Source: Sphingobacterium sp. CZ-UAM (GTDB lineage Bacteria > Bacteroidota > Bacteroidia > Sphingobacteriales > Sphingobacteriaceae). From it: a stretch of DNA of 64,000 nucleotides. Position 1 is the stretch's first letter; each line of letters opens with the position of its first letter. Below, piece after piece: positions 9,785-18,304 of this stretch. The stretch covers positions 2,294,001-2,358,000 of the forward strand of contig NZ_MTCM01000001.1 in assembly GCF_002000245.1 (NCBI RefSeq). Reading direction: 5' to 3'. The position numbers were made by a program, and so were the translations under genes. The notes beneath the pieces were generated by a model that saw only the letters and a list, made by a program, of their open reading frames with translations, was not told where the DNA came from and ran no database searches.

Positions 9785-11311
9785 ATGAACCATCCTGTAA
9801 AGATTAAAAATGCTTTGGTTTCAGTCTATTATAAAGACGGCCTAGCTCCTTTAGTTGAATTATTAAACAAATACGGTGTTACATTCTATTCCACTGGTGG
9901 GACAGAAACATTTATCAAAGATTTAGGTATAGATGTCGTTCCAGTTGAAGACCTGACCAGCTACCCTTCGATTTTAGGAGGCCGTGTAAAGACCTTACAC
10001 CCAAAGGTGTTTGGTGGAATTTTAGCGCGCCGTCCGCTTGAATCGGACCAACAGCAACTTGCTCAGTATGAAATACCAGAGATCGATTTGGTTATCGTAG
10101 ATTTGTATCCATTTGAAGAAACCGTTGCTTCTGGAGCTTCCGAGCAAGATATCATCGAAAAAATCGATATCGGTGGAATCTCATTGATTCGTGCAGCAGC
10201 GAAAAACTTTAATGATGTTGTGATCATTTCTTCCAAAAATGATTATAAAGCGCTTGAAGAGATCCTAGCCAACCAAGAAGGTCATACTTCTTTGGAGCAA
10301 CGTAAGGAATTTGCGAAACGTGCCTTCAATACATCATCCCATTATGATACAGCAATCTTCAATTATTTCAATCAAGAGAATCCAATTGAAGTTTTTAAAC
10401 AATCCGAGCAAAACGCTCAGGTATTGAGATACGGTGAAAACCCGCATCAAAAAGGTGTTTTCTTTGGCGACCTGGATAACATGTTCGATAAATTAAATGG
10501 CAAAGAGCTTTCGTACAACAACCTTGTTGATGTAGATGCCGCTGTGGCTTTAATCGACGAATTTGAACAACCAACGTTTGCGATCCTAAAACACACCAAT
10601 GCATGTGGAGTGGCGTCAAGACCAACAATTAAACAAGCTTGGTTAGATGCCTTGGCCTGCGATCCAGTTTCAGCATTTGGCGGTGTTTTAATCACCAATG
10701 GCGAAGTGGATGGCGAAACAGCAACAGAAATCAATAATCTATTCTTCGAGGTTCTCATCGCACCTTCCTATTCGGAGGAGGCAATTGCTATTCTTACGGC
10801 CAAGAAAAATAGAATTATCTTGGTTCGCAAAGATGTAAAACTACCTAGCCAACAGTTCAAAACCTTATTGAATGGTGTCATTCTTCAAGATAAGGACAAT
10901 ACAATTGAGGGGCCTGAGCAAATGGTAACGGTAACAACAGTAAAACCTACAGCTGAACAATTGGAAGATTTATATTTTGCGAATAAAATTGTAAAACATA
11001 CAAAATCCAATACCATTGTCTTTGCTAAAAATGGTACCTTGTTAGCATCGGGTGTTGGCCAAACATCAAGAGTCGATGCCTTAAAGCAAGCCATTGAAAA
11101 AGCAGTTTCATTTGGTTTTGACTTGAAAGGTTGTTCAATGGCATCAGATGCTTTCTTTCCTTTCCCTGACTGTGTAGAAATCGCTTCTGGGGCAGGTATT
11201 GCAGCCGTATTGCAACCGGGTGGTTCGATCAAAGATCAATTATCCATTGATATGGCTAATGAAAAGGGCATTGCAATGGTAACTACTGGCGTGAGACATT
11301 TCAAACATTAA
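9785..11311 (+). CDS. purH: bifunctional AICAR transformylase/IMP cyclohydrolase
   Basis: 508 aa, the last two steps of de novo purine synthesis (AICAR to FAICAR to IMP). The N-terminal MGS-like cyclohydrolase domain covers about residues 1-140 (FYSTGGTETFIKDLG, GGRVKTLHPKVFGGIL). The transformylase domain follows, with catalytic Lys269-His270 in KHTNACG, then the SAFGG and ASDAFFPFPD signatures. The length is slightly short of the ~525 common in other phyla but has no gap in conserved motifs. Own promoter and downstream terminator indicate a single-gene transcript. Confidence 0.97.
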   Translation: MNHPVKIKNALVSVYYKDGLAPLVELLNKYGVTFYSTGGTETFIKDLGIDVVPVEDLTSYPSILGGRVKTLHPKVFGGILARRPLESDQQQLAQYEIPEIDLVIVDLYPFEETVASGASEQDIIEKIDIGGISLIRAAAKNFNDVVIISSKNDYKALEEILANQEGHTSLEQRKEFAKRAFNTSSHYDTAIFNYFNQENPIEVFKQSEQNAQVLRYGENPHQKGVFFGDLDNMFDKLNGKELSYNNLVDVDAAVALIDEFEQPTFAILKHTNACGVASRPTIKQAWLDALACDPVSAFGGVLITNGEVDGETATEINNLFFEVLIAPSYSEEAIAILTAKKNRIILVRKDVKLPSQQFKTLLNGVILQDKDNTIEGPEQMVTVTTVKPTAEQLEDLYFANKIVKHTKSNTIVFAKNGTLLASGVGQTSRVDALKQAIEKAVSFGFDLKGCSMASDAFFPFPDCVEIASGAGIAAVLQPGGSIKDQLSIDMANEKGIAMVTTGVRHFKH

Positions 11312-11331
11312 GAACAATTCAATCACCTCAT

Positions 11332-11365
11332 AAAAAAAGCTACTTTTTACAAAGTAGCTTTTTTT
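11332..11365. terminator. bidirectional terminator between purH and the DUF1232 gene
   Basis: Stem of 15 bp (AAAAAAAGCTACTTT / AAAGTAGCTTTTTTT) with loop TTAC. A-tract on one side and T-tract on the other suit two convergent genes; it overlaps the last codon of the minus-strand gene by 2 nt. Confidence 0.85.
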
Positions 11366-11735
11366 ATTTGTTGACCGGCCAGCCCAATCGCTCTGATTTG
11401 TATCGTTCGATTTCTTCCGAAAGTTTCCGGATAGCATAGGCAACAATAGCAACGTCATCTAACCAACCGCCTACAGCAATAAAATCCGGAATAGCGTCTA
11501 CAGGAGAAACCACATAAATAATCGTCCCGATAATAATGGATAGATTCCAGCTATTCATTTTAAACTTTCCCGTAATTGCATCCTTGCACATGGCGATCAG
11601 TAATTTAAAATCGTCAACATAACTACCAAGATTTTTGGCCTTAGATTCTGCTTGTGACAGCTCCGCTTCCGTAATTTTACGATGTCTAAAGCGCTCAAAC
11701 ATACCCGATGCAATCTTTTTGATTCTACTGTTCAT
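11364..11735 (-). CDS. DUF1232 (YkvA-like) membrane protein
   Basis: 123 aa. The DUF1232 signature YVVSPVDAIPDFI followed by GGWLDDVAIVAYAI sits at about residues 72-102, inside a hydrophobic stretch that is probably membrane-embedded. The N-terminus is charged and helical. Function of the family is unknown. The promoter reads TTTG-N19-TAATTTTG and the box ends four nt before this ATG, so the mRNA may be leaderless. It converges on purH. Confidence 0.85.
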   Translation of the reverse strand: MNSRIKKIASGMFERFRHRKITEAELSQAESKAKNLGSYVDDFKLLIAMCKDAITGKFKMNSWNLSIIIGTIIYVVSPVDAIPDFIAVGGWLDDVAIVAYAIRKLSEEIERYKSERLGWPVNK

Positions 11736-11739
11736 AACT

Positions 11740-11770
11740 CAAAATTATCAATAATTTTTGATTAGCCAAA
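11740..11770 (-). promoter_or_regulatory. promoter of the DUF1232 gene, box 4 nt from ATG
   Basis: On the minus strand, TTTG (11770-11767), a 19-nt spacer and TAATTTTG (11747-11740) match the Bacteroidota consensus fully. Only AGTT separates the box from the ATG at 11735. Confidence 0.6.
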
Positions 11771-13043
11771 CTGTTCCCTTCGTCCCTATAGTCTCTCATT
11801 ATCTTAATCTATATACTGATCATTTTTCCTATTCCCCGTGACACGTCCTAATAACCTACTGACCATAAAACTGCCTACAGTCCTAGTGCAGCCATTAATA
11901 TTGTCTGTACAATATCTCCAATAGAAAAGCTCACCCAGGTAGAACATATCCTACCGCCTAATACCGAAATAATAATACATTCCATTTCATAATATCTTCC
12001 TTTCCAAATCGAATTGTCATATTCTTTCCTTTTTGATTTTCGTCCGTTAATTGTTCGGATAGGACTGTCTCTTTATCTGCCCAGGATCGGAAACTTTAGG
12101 AAGACTCCCATATTCCTTTAAAGCCTTCTTCAAAATTCCCAATCCAACCACGAAATATTTTAATATATTCATTGCTTTGGTCTGAAATTTTATCATTGAT
12201 CTATACGAGCAGCTTACAAGAGTAGTGACTTTTAAAATTGTCAAAAGAAGGATGACATCAAACTGAGATCATATTTCAGAATAATGTGAGAAATCTAAAG
12301 TTAAATTGCGAAACAACTTTATATTGTCATGTTTTAAAAATGTGCTTTTAGTTTTTAATTGTTTATCGAATTTTGACTCAGTTATATATTTATGTTATTT
12401 CGTCTGAATACAGAAAAAAGAGATTTTCCATTAAGATCATCTTTCAAATTGAACGCGTCAGCACACAGCATAATATTGATTATCACCCAGAGATTCGTTT
12501 GTTAAAACCGTGTTACAAGCGGTAATCTGATATATTCATACCGCATAAATAATTTCGTGCTATTATTCCTTGTTGACCTAAGTACTAGATCTTATGGATA
12601 ATGTATACACATACTATTCTTCATTTAACCTCGGCCTTACAGCCCAAGTATAAATAATGCACTTCACTTTTTTTCGGATTTAACTACCTTATTTTTAAAG
12701 TATTTCATAAAAAAAATAGTCAATTTCTCGGGTTCTTTGATGCAAAATTATAGTTTGGAGAAAAATAAATTATCTTGATCCGCTATTGTGTAACATCTTT
12801 TGATACTATCCCATAACGGATGTCATCCGTGCGGAACTTGATTGTTCCCTCCCATCCACAGCATCTACATTCATCTTTCATAAATCCATTAAAAAATAAA
12901 TCACTGAAAGAAATAATATTATTAAAAAATCTACACTTTTGTGTAGTATTAATAACGAAACACAAAACTTAACTTTAGATAAATAAAAAACTACACTCTA
13001 GCTACAATAAATAAATTAAAGAAAAATATAAAAATAAATATAT
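11748..13043. other. about 1.3-kb AT-rich gap with decayed reading frames
   Basis: No intact gene was recognised. On the minus strand a 65-codon frame (12244-12047) and, further along, short pieces separated by stops (for example a segment reading SIGDIVQTILMAALGL near 11935-11880) look like remnants of small genes. A 60-codon minus frame at 12965-12783 has no recognisable family. A CTACAC inverted repeat sits at 12931-12946. No transposase motif or terminal repeat was seen. Confidence 0.45.
12931..12946. promoter_or_regulatory. CTACAC-TTTT-GTGTAG inverted repeat, possible operator
   Basis: A perfect 6-4-6 inverted repeat about 100 bp before the 592-aa lipoprotein gene. The half-site CTACAC recurs at 12991-12996, between it and the gene, and a near -7 box (TAACTTTA, 12970-12977) lies between the two. 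This geometry suggests a regulator site; no regulator gene is adjacent. Confidence 0.35.
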
Positions 13044-14822
13044 ATGAACAAAAACTTTTTAATTCTGCCTCTATCGGTATTTCTTTTAAACATTTCTTGT
13101 AAAAAAGACATACAAAATCAATCCGAAAATATGCTCAACACTGAGAGTTCGACCGAGAAATCCAATCTACAAACCTTTTCAATAATTCTGTCCAAGGCAG
13201 TAAGTAAAAATAAGCCTTTAAGAGATTTCATAAAGGCCGAAGCATTAAAACAAAAAGATAACGACTTTGATGTTATATATGAATTATGCAAAAACGAAAA
13301 AATAGCTGACAATAAAACATTCAGGGATATTTTAATTGAAAATGAAACTTTCGAAGGAGCTATTACAAAAATTGAGACAGAACTACCTACAATTACAGTC
13401 CTTGTCCCGACATTACCAAATGATAGTTTTACTCCCTACAATTGGTCCACTGAAAACCAAATACCGATGATAGGTTATGTAAATAATACAGATGTGAACA
13501 TGTATTTAAATGGTGAAAAGAGTATGACCTTAAAGAACGGACAAGTCCCTGGATTTCCCACCCTAGTGGTGAAAAATAACGAAAGAATAAGAATCCGTGC
13601 CGCTGGGATAAAAGCATCAAGCAAGTCCCCCTTAAATACAACTCAACTCGAATTCGTTCATGAAGCTTATGATGGCATAAATAATCCAACTAAACCCTAT
13701 TCGGAAGCTAAAGCAGAATCGATTTCAAAGTTAAATGCATCTGCAACTAGGTTAGCTTCAGCAAATATAGCTTCCAATTCATTCGATGCTCCTTATTATT
13801 TTGAAACGTCGCAAATTTTAACAGATGCCTATAACAAATTTTTGCCACAAAATGGAGGTTGGCAAAGAGATTATATCTATTATAATTTAGAAAATACTCC
13901 AGACGCGAAGGGCGGCTTAAACCAAACAATGACTGAAAGTATAATGGCAATAAAAATTAACCCAAGCGCATTAAGCATAATACAAGATGAAGGAGATCCG
14001 ACTTATAATACAAATTTTACCATCAGAGCTAACGAAGGCGTTTATTCCACTGCCAAAATGTGGACAGAAGGTAACTTCGACGTACAGATAGATGTTGTCA
14101 CCAGTGATGTACAGGGTGGTGGATCAGCGATTTCACAAGTTCTCTCAATTCCGGCAATAGAACTCTTTGATGTTCAGTATACGACACAAGGTTATGGAAA
14201 TCCTAGATACGGTGATTATACAACTGTTTATACTTTTAAGGAAGTTTTACCAAAATATTATTACTGTAACATTCCAATTAAGGAGTGGAATCTGCAACAT
14301 ATGGGTTACACCTGGAAAATCTCAGTAAGAGAAAATGACAAAGCAACTACTTATATTGACAGCGAAAAAGTTTCTACCAAATTTGCTACTAATTTTTCAA
14401 TAGAACCTGCTACAGGGATATTAAAAAAAATAGGCCTTAAATTTGGGGCCTCCGCTGAAAAAGTACAAGAAGTAACATCTACCGTTCAAAGAACGCAAGA
14501 AAACGATTTTATAGGTGATGCTCTAGTTAGTTTTGGCGACGCAGTACTAACTTCCGGTAACAAACTGGAAGATACTCAGATAAATTCATTTATAGTAGAT
14601 CTTAAGACCAAGGCTAGAAGAGAATCTGCTACAAAATATGTAAATCACGTTGCTACAGCGAGAACTGGTACTAATCCTAGAAATCCAGGCCCGCCACCTT
14701 TTTATTCAGCCGAGCAGAATGACATCAAAGCAACGGCTAAAAATGTATATTCATTATCTAACTTTAATAAAGTTTACAATAATAACTTTGAAATCGTAAT
14801 GGTTCCGGTATACAAATATTAA
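13044..14822 (+). CDS. unrecognised 592-aa lipoprotein
   Basis: I do not recognise a named family. The signal peptide ends in a lipobox-like NISC (Cys19), so it is probably lipid-anchored. Residues ~45-105 form an acidic helical segment (FIKAEALKQKDNDFDVIYEL), a type seen at the start of other Bacteroidota lipoproteins. Then comes a Pro/Thr-rich step (ITVLVPTLPNDSF) and a long beta-rich region with aromatic residues and no catalytic motif I can name. A PGPPPF stretch lies near the C-terminus. The gene looks more AT-rich than the core genes around it and follows 1.3 kb of non-coding DNA, consistent with horizontal gain. A terminator follows. Confidence 0.75.
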   Translation: MNKNFLILPLSVFLLNISCKKDIQNQSENMLNTESSTEKSNLQTFSIILSKAVSKNKPLRDFIKAEALKQKDNDFDVIYELCKNEKIADNKTFRDILIENETFEGAITKIETELPTITVLVPTLPNDSFTPYNWSTENQIPMIGYVNNTDVNMYLNGEKSMTLKNGQVPGFPTLVVKNNERIRIRAAGIKASSKSPLNTTQLEFVHEAYDGINNPTKPYSEAKAESISKLNASATRLASANIASNSFDAPYYFETSQILTDAYNKFLPQNGGWQRDYIYYNLENTPDAKGGLNQTMTESIMAIKINPSALSIIQDEGDPTYNTNFTIRANEGVYSTAKMWTEGNFDVQIDVVTSDVQGGGSAISQVLSIPAIELFDVQYTTQGYGNPRYGDYTTVYTFKEVLPKYYYCNIPIKEWNLQHMGYTWKISVRENDKATTYIDSEKVSTKFATNFSIEPATGILKKIGLKFGASAEKVQEVTSTVQRTQENDFIGDALVSFGDAVLTSGNKLEDTQINSFIVDLKTKARRESATKYVNHVATARTGTNPRNPGPPPFYSAEQNDIKATAKNVYSLSNFNKVYNNNFEIVMVPVYKY

Positions 14823-14844
14823 AGATTTACAATTAAGATAACTT

Positions 14845-14886
14845 TGGCCAATAATCATAATAAATATGTTTATTGGCCATTTTTTT
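14845..14886 (+). terminator. intrinsic terminator after the 592-aa lipoprotein gene
   Basis: Stem TGGCCAATAA / TTATTGGCCA with a 15-nt loop, followed by seven T. It lies 22 nt after the stop codon. Confidence 0.85.
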
Positions 14887-15080
14887 GTTATTAATCTTTA
14901 TATATTTCAATTCCTTATCTCAATGAATAAAATAATCTTTAAACTTGAAATGCTAATAACAATACAACCACAATTTTATTATTTTTACAGCCAACTGTAG
15001 CAAAGTGTATCTCATCTCCGTATAATAGACAACACAAGCGCAATGTGTTTTACACAAAAAGATTTTAATATTACAAGGTT

Positions 15081-15791
15081 ATGAAAAACTATAGATTATT
15101 TAATTTTATTGCTATCGCAGTAGCGACATTCTTCCTATCCAGTTGCTTAAAAGATAACGACAACCAACGAATTCCAGGTGCGTTATTTACAATGGTCAAT
15201 GGGTATACTGACGCCAATGCGGTTGTATATTACGCCGACGGGGGGCCATTACAAAGTCCATATTATCCCTTGGATTTTAAAAGCTATAGCCAAGTAGGCC
15301 TATTTACGGGGGCTAGAAATATAAAGATATCATCGGAGTATAACAGTGCCCTAGTTGATACGACAGTGACGATCAAAGACAGTACAATTTATACCTCATT
15401 TGTTTATGGTAACAAAGCGAAGCCAGTGCAGGTGATTACAACCGACAAAATCAACAAAGAAATTAAAAACACGGAATCCGGTGTACGTTTCTTTAATTTT
15501 GCTGAGGGAACTGACCAAGTAACCCTACAAATCGGTACCCAGGCTTCTCCGACAGAATGGACAAACCGTGCAAAAGAAACACAAAATTCAGCGACGGCTC
15601 ATCAAGGTTTTATCGCACAAAAAAGTGGAACCTTTACAGTTATTGCTAAAGATAAAGCTGGGAAAACCATTGCAACCCGTAAGGATATCAAATTGGTCGA
15701 AAATTATTACTATTCATTGATATTGATCGGCAAGGCAAATGATGAGAAAAAACCGCTATACATTGGTTTAGTAGCGCAGGCTGCAAATTAA
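15081..15791 (+). CDS. DUF4397 domain lipoprotein
   Basis: 236 aa. The signal peptide ends in lipobox LSSC (Cys22). The remainder has the two-lobed beta-rich pattern of DUF4397: ALFTMVNGYTDANAVVYYAD, a middle FTGARNIKISSE segment, then a second unit starting SGVRFFNFAEGTDQVTLQIG. The family is cell-envelope associated with no known activity. No operon partner: a terminator lies on each side. The 258-bp upstream gap has no exact TAnnTTTG box that I could find. Confidence 0.82.
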   Translation: MKNYRLFNFIAIAVATFFLSSCLKDNDNQRIPGALFTMVNGYTDANAVVYYADGGPLQSPYYPLDFKSYSQVGLFTGARNIKISSEYNSALVDTTVTIKDSTIYTSFVYGNKAKPVQVITTDKINKEIKNTESGVRFFNFAEGTDQVTLQIGTQASPTEWTNRAKETQNSATAHQGFIAQKSGTFTVIAKDKAGKTIATRKDIKLVENYYYSLILIGKANDEKKPLYIGLVAQAAN

Positions 15792-15815
15792 AATACCCCT
15801 TTTCTATATACTAAA

Positions 15816-15850
15816 AAAGACCATCGTATTCATATGATGGTCTTTCTTTA
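15816..15850 (+). terminator. intrinsic terminator after the DUF4397 gene
   Basis: Stem AAAGACCATC / GATGGTCTTT with a 10-nt loop, then CTTTATTTT. Confidence 0.8.
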
Positions 15851-15897
15851 TTTTGTACAATATACCGCTCTAACGGATAGCCCTTTTTCGCTGAAAA

Positions 15898-16203
15898 CTA
15901 AGGTGTTTCTTTGGGCGCAACTTTAGAGACCACATAGATATCCTCATTATCCTTTTTCATCTTATATTTCTCCCGTGCAATACGTTGCACCTCCTGTGGA
16001 TTGGATCGAATGTCATTTATCGTTTTTATAATCGCTGCATTTTCTTTTAGATAAAAGGACCGCTCTGTCTCCAAGTTGGCTTTTTGCTTTTGATAACTGT
16101 ATTGTGTCGCAAAATCATTTCGATCAAAAAACAACATCCACACCAAAAAAGCCAAAGTGGCTAATAAATACTTATTTCTTATTAAAGACCATAATCGTTG
16201 CAT
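15898..16203 (-). CDS. septum formation initiator, FtsB/DivIC-like
   Basis: 101 aa. One transmembrane helix (about residues 12-27, YLLATLAFLVWMLFF) with a short cytosolic N-terminus is followed by a coiled coil (about 35-72, with KQKANLETERSFYLKEN) and the IAREKYKMKKDNEDIYVV segment, which is the classical FtsB/DivIC end. Such proteins join the divisome at midcell with FtsL/FtsQ-type partners. It is divergent from lpxB. Two TAnnTTTG boxes precede it, one only four nt from the ATG. Confidence 0.88.
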   Translation of the reverse strand: MQRLWSLIRNKYLLATLAFLVWMLFFDRNDFATQYSYQKQKANLETERSFYLKENAAIIKTINDIRSNPQEVQRIAREKYKMKKDNEDIYVVSKVAPKETP

Positions 16204-16207
16204 AGGA

Positions 16208-16215
16208 CAAAAATA
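16208..16215 (-). promoter_or_regulatory. TATTTTTG box 4 nt upstream of the ftsB-like ATG
   Basis: An exact TAnnTTTG match on the minus strand, separated from the ATG by TCCT. A second exact box, TAACTTTG, lies farther up at 16256-16249 and would give a conventional leader, so which one is used is open. Confidence 0.4.
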
Positions 16216-16440
16216 CTATTTAGCTTTTATACTCCTGATAATTTCTTCCAAAGTTAAACATCTTTAATAAAGATATGGAATAATGTACTCAAATTCATCA
16301 TATCCTTAGAATAATCTTATCTTTAACAATTCGAAACAACATTAATATTCCGATGAAATATCCGTATTTGAAAAGCATAAATAGCGTGAAAAATAGAATG
16401 GATGTTTCATATGGCCATTAAAAGAATAAATCATTTACAT

Positions 16441-17556
16441 ATGAAATACTATATCATTGCTGGCGAAACATCAGGTGACCTACATGGAGCCAATCTCATC
16501 AAAGCACTTAAAATAGAGGATCCCACAGCTACATTCAAAATAGTTGGCGGTGATTTAATGCAGGAAGCCGCTGGAGAAAATGCATTGATACATACTTCAG
16601 CGATGGCTTTTATGGGTTTTGTGGAAGTTTTGAAAAACCTGGGCAAAATAGCTAAAAATTTGAAAGCAGTAAAAAATGATCTGTTGAAAGAAAGACCCGA
16701 TGCTGTTATACTCATCGACTTCCCAGGCTTCAATTTAAAAATTGCCGAATTTGCCAAAAAACACGGTATCAAAACATGTTATTATATTTCACCAAAAGTA
16801 TGGGCATGGAATCAGGGGCGTGTGAAAAAAATCAAAAAAATTGTCGATCATATGTTCTGCATTCTACCTTTTGAGGTTGATTTCTATAAAAAATGGCGGA
16901 TGCCGGTCGATTATGTGGGCAATCCCCTGCTCGATGCTATTTCAGCCTATTCTTTTAATCCGAAATTCAGGGATGAAAACGGTTTTACAGACAAACCAAT
17001 CATCGCCTTACTGCCGGGCAGCCGAGAAATGGAGATTTCCAAACTTCTTCCCATTATGGCCGAACTCCCCTACTTCTTCCCCGTGCATCAGTTTGTCATC
17101 GCCGGTGCACCTAATTTTGCCGAATCTTATTACAAACAGTTCATGAGGGGGATCGATATTCCGGTTATTTTCAATCAAACATATGATATCCTAAACAATG
17201 CGGAGGCCGCAGTAGTCACCAGTGGTACCGCGACACTGGAAACAGGTATATTAAAAGTTCCGCAAGTTGTCGTATACAAGGCAAATGCAATATCGGTTTG
17301 GATTGCCAAATTAGTGGTTAAAGTGAAGTTTATTTCATTGGTAAACCTGATAAACAACTTTCTATCTGTAAGAGAGTTAATTCAAGAAGATTGCACAGCA
17401 TACGATATTTCGTTTGAGGTCGGTGAACTGATAAACAACAAGGCACATCGGGCGAGCGTGTTAGAAAATTACGATATCCTCGCCGAAAAACTGGGCACAC
17501 CGGGTGCCTCGGAGAAAACGGCTAAATTAATTGTAAAATATCTTAGTAAAAATTAA
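16441..17556 (+). CDS. lpxB: lipid-A-disaccharide synthase
   Basis: 371 aa from ATG 16441, where the family N-terminus MKYYIIAGETSGDLHG begins; in-frame ATGs at 16402 and 16411 would add a tail that relatives lack. This GT19 enzyme joins UDP-2,3-diacylglucosamine and lipid X to form the lipid A disaccharide at the inner membrane. Marks: GETSGDLHGANL, DFPGFNLKIAEFAK, YISPKVWAWNQGR, LLPGSREMEISKLLP and TSGTATLETG. The length is typical. Divergent from the ftsB-like gene; no terminator is seen before the next secreted-protein gene. Confidence 0.96.
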   Translation: MKYYIIAGETSGDLHGANLIKALKIEDPTATFKIVGGDLMQEAAGENALIHTSAMAFMGFVEVLKNLGKIAKNLKAVKNDLLKERPDAVILIDFPGFNLKIAEFAKKHGIKTCYYISPKVWAWNQGRVKKIKKIVDHMFCILPFEVDFYKKWRMPVDYVGNPLLDAISAYSFNPKFRDENGFTDKPIIALLPGSREMEISKLLPIMAELPYFFPVHQFVIAGAPNFAESYYKQFMRGIDIPVIFNQTYDILNNAEAAVVTSGTATLETGILKVPQVVVYKANAISVWIAKLVVKVKFISLVNLINNFLSVRELIQEDCTAYDISFEVGELINNKAHRASVLENYDILAEKLGTPGASEKTAKLIVKYLSKN

Positions 17557-17612
17557 ACTCTTTGGGCTTTCAATTGTCAAACTACTAATTAGTTACATAT
17601 AATTAAAGCTTT

Positions 17613-18248
17613 ATGAAATCGAAATTTATTTTAGGCTTTCTTTTTTGTGTCGCATTTACCTTTGTGGGTAAAGCGCAAGAAACACAGCATTTCTCCAAGC
17701 TTGAAATTGGAAAAAAAGCCAAGAAAAATATTGACAGCAAAGACTCCACCGCAGTTATCCATATTGATACATTGATCATGAAGGATAATTCCACCCTTTC
17801 CTTTTACGGAAAGAAAAATGTCAAAATCACCATTGGTTACGCGGAGATCGGAAACAAGGCAACTTTCTATGGGACCGATGGTAAGAATAACGGCGCCAAT
17901 TTTGATATTAACGCCAATTTTCAAAAATTGGGTTCACTGTATATTATTGCGAAAGGCGATGATGCATTTAATGGAACCAAAACATTCCCTAATGGAAATG
18001 GTGGCAAAGTGAAAGTTACCCTGGCAACAGGAAGTATAAAGCCACAGGCAACAGATAAGAAATCACCAAATTATATCTATGCCGATGTCGTAGCGGGTGG
18101 CAGAGCTGTCAATGCAAACACAGATTTGAGAAATATCTATGATCGGATCAAAACCGCTCCTACAGGCCTTAGAGGTTTGCCACAAGGGCAGATTTACTCC
18201 GGTAGCGCAGGGACGGAAGGTTCCTTTGAGCTGATTTCTACCCAATAG
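17613..18248 (+). CDS. unknown secreted protein
   Basis: 211 aa. A signal peptide with a KAQ/E cleavage region near residue 22 directs export. The mature part is rich in short beta strands with Asn/Gly turns (IDTLIMKDNSTLSFYGKKN, YGTDGKNNGANFD), a pattern like right-handed beta-helix proteins, but no family was recognised. The C-terminal ~50 residues are Gly/Pro/Thr-rich. It is 56 bp after lpxB on the same strand and ends in a perfect palindromic terminator. Confidence 0.7.
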   Translation: MKSKFILGFLFCVAFTFVGKAQETQHFSKLEIGKKAKKNIDSKDSTAVIHIDTLIMKDNSTLSFYGKKNVKITIGYAEIGNKATFYGTDGKNNGANFDINANFQKLGSLYIIAKGDDAFNGTKTFPNGNGGKVKVTLATGSIKPQATDKKSPNYIYADVVAGGRAVNANTDLRNIYDRIKTAPTGLRGLPQGQIYSGSAGTEGSFELISTQ

Positions 18249-18270
18249 GGAGAACGGGACAACATAAGCT

Positions 18271-18304
18271 AAAAAAGCATCAATATGCATATTGATGCTT
18301 TTTT
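18271..18304. terminator. bidirectional terminator, perfect 34-nt palindrome
   Basis: AAAAAAGCATCAATATG and its exact reverse complement meet at ATGCAT. Convergent genes lie on both sides; it touches the stop codon of the minus-strand DUF3810 gene. Confidence 0.85.

Noticed and set aside
12783..12965. 60-codon minus-strand frame
   Set aside because: No recognisable family, no ribosome site and an AT-rich non-coding setting; kept only as part of the gap description.
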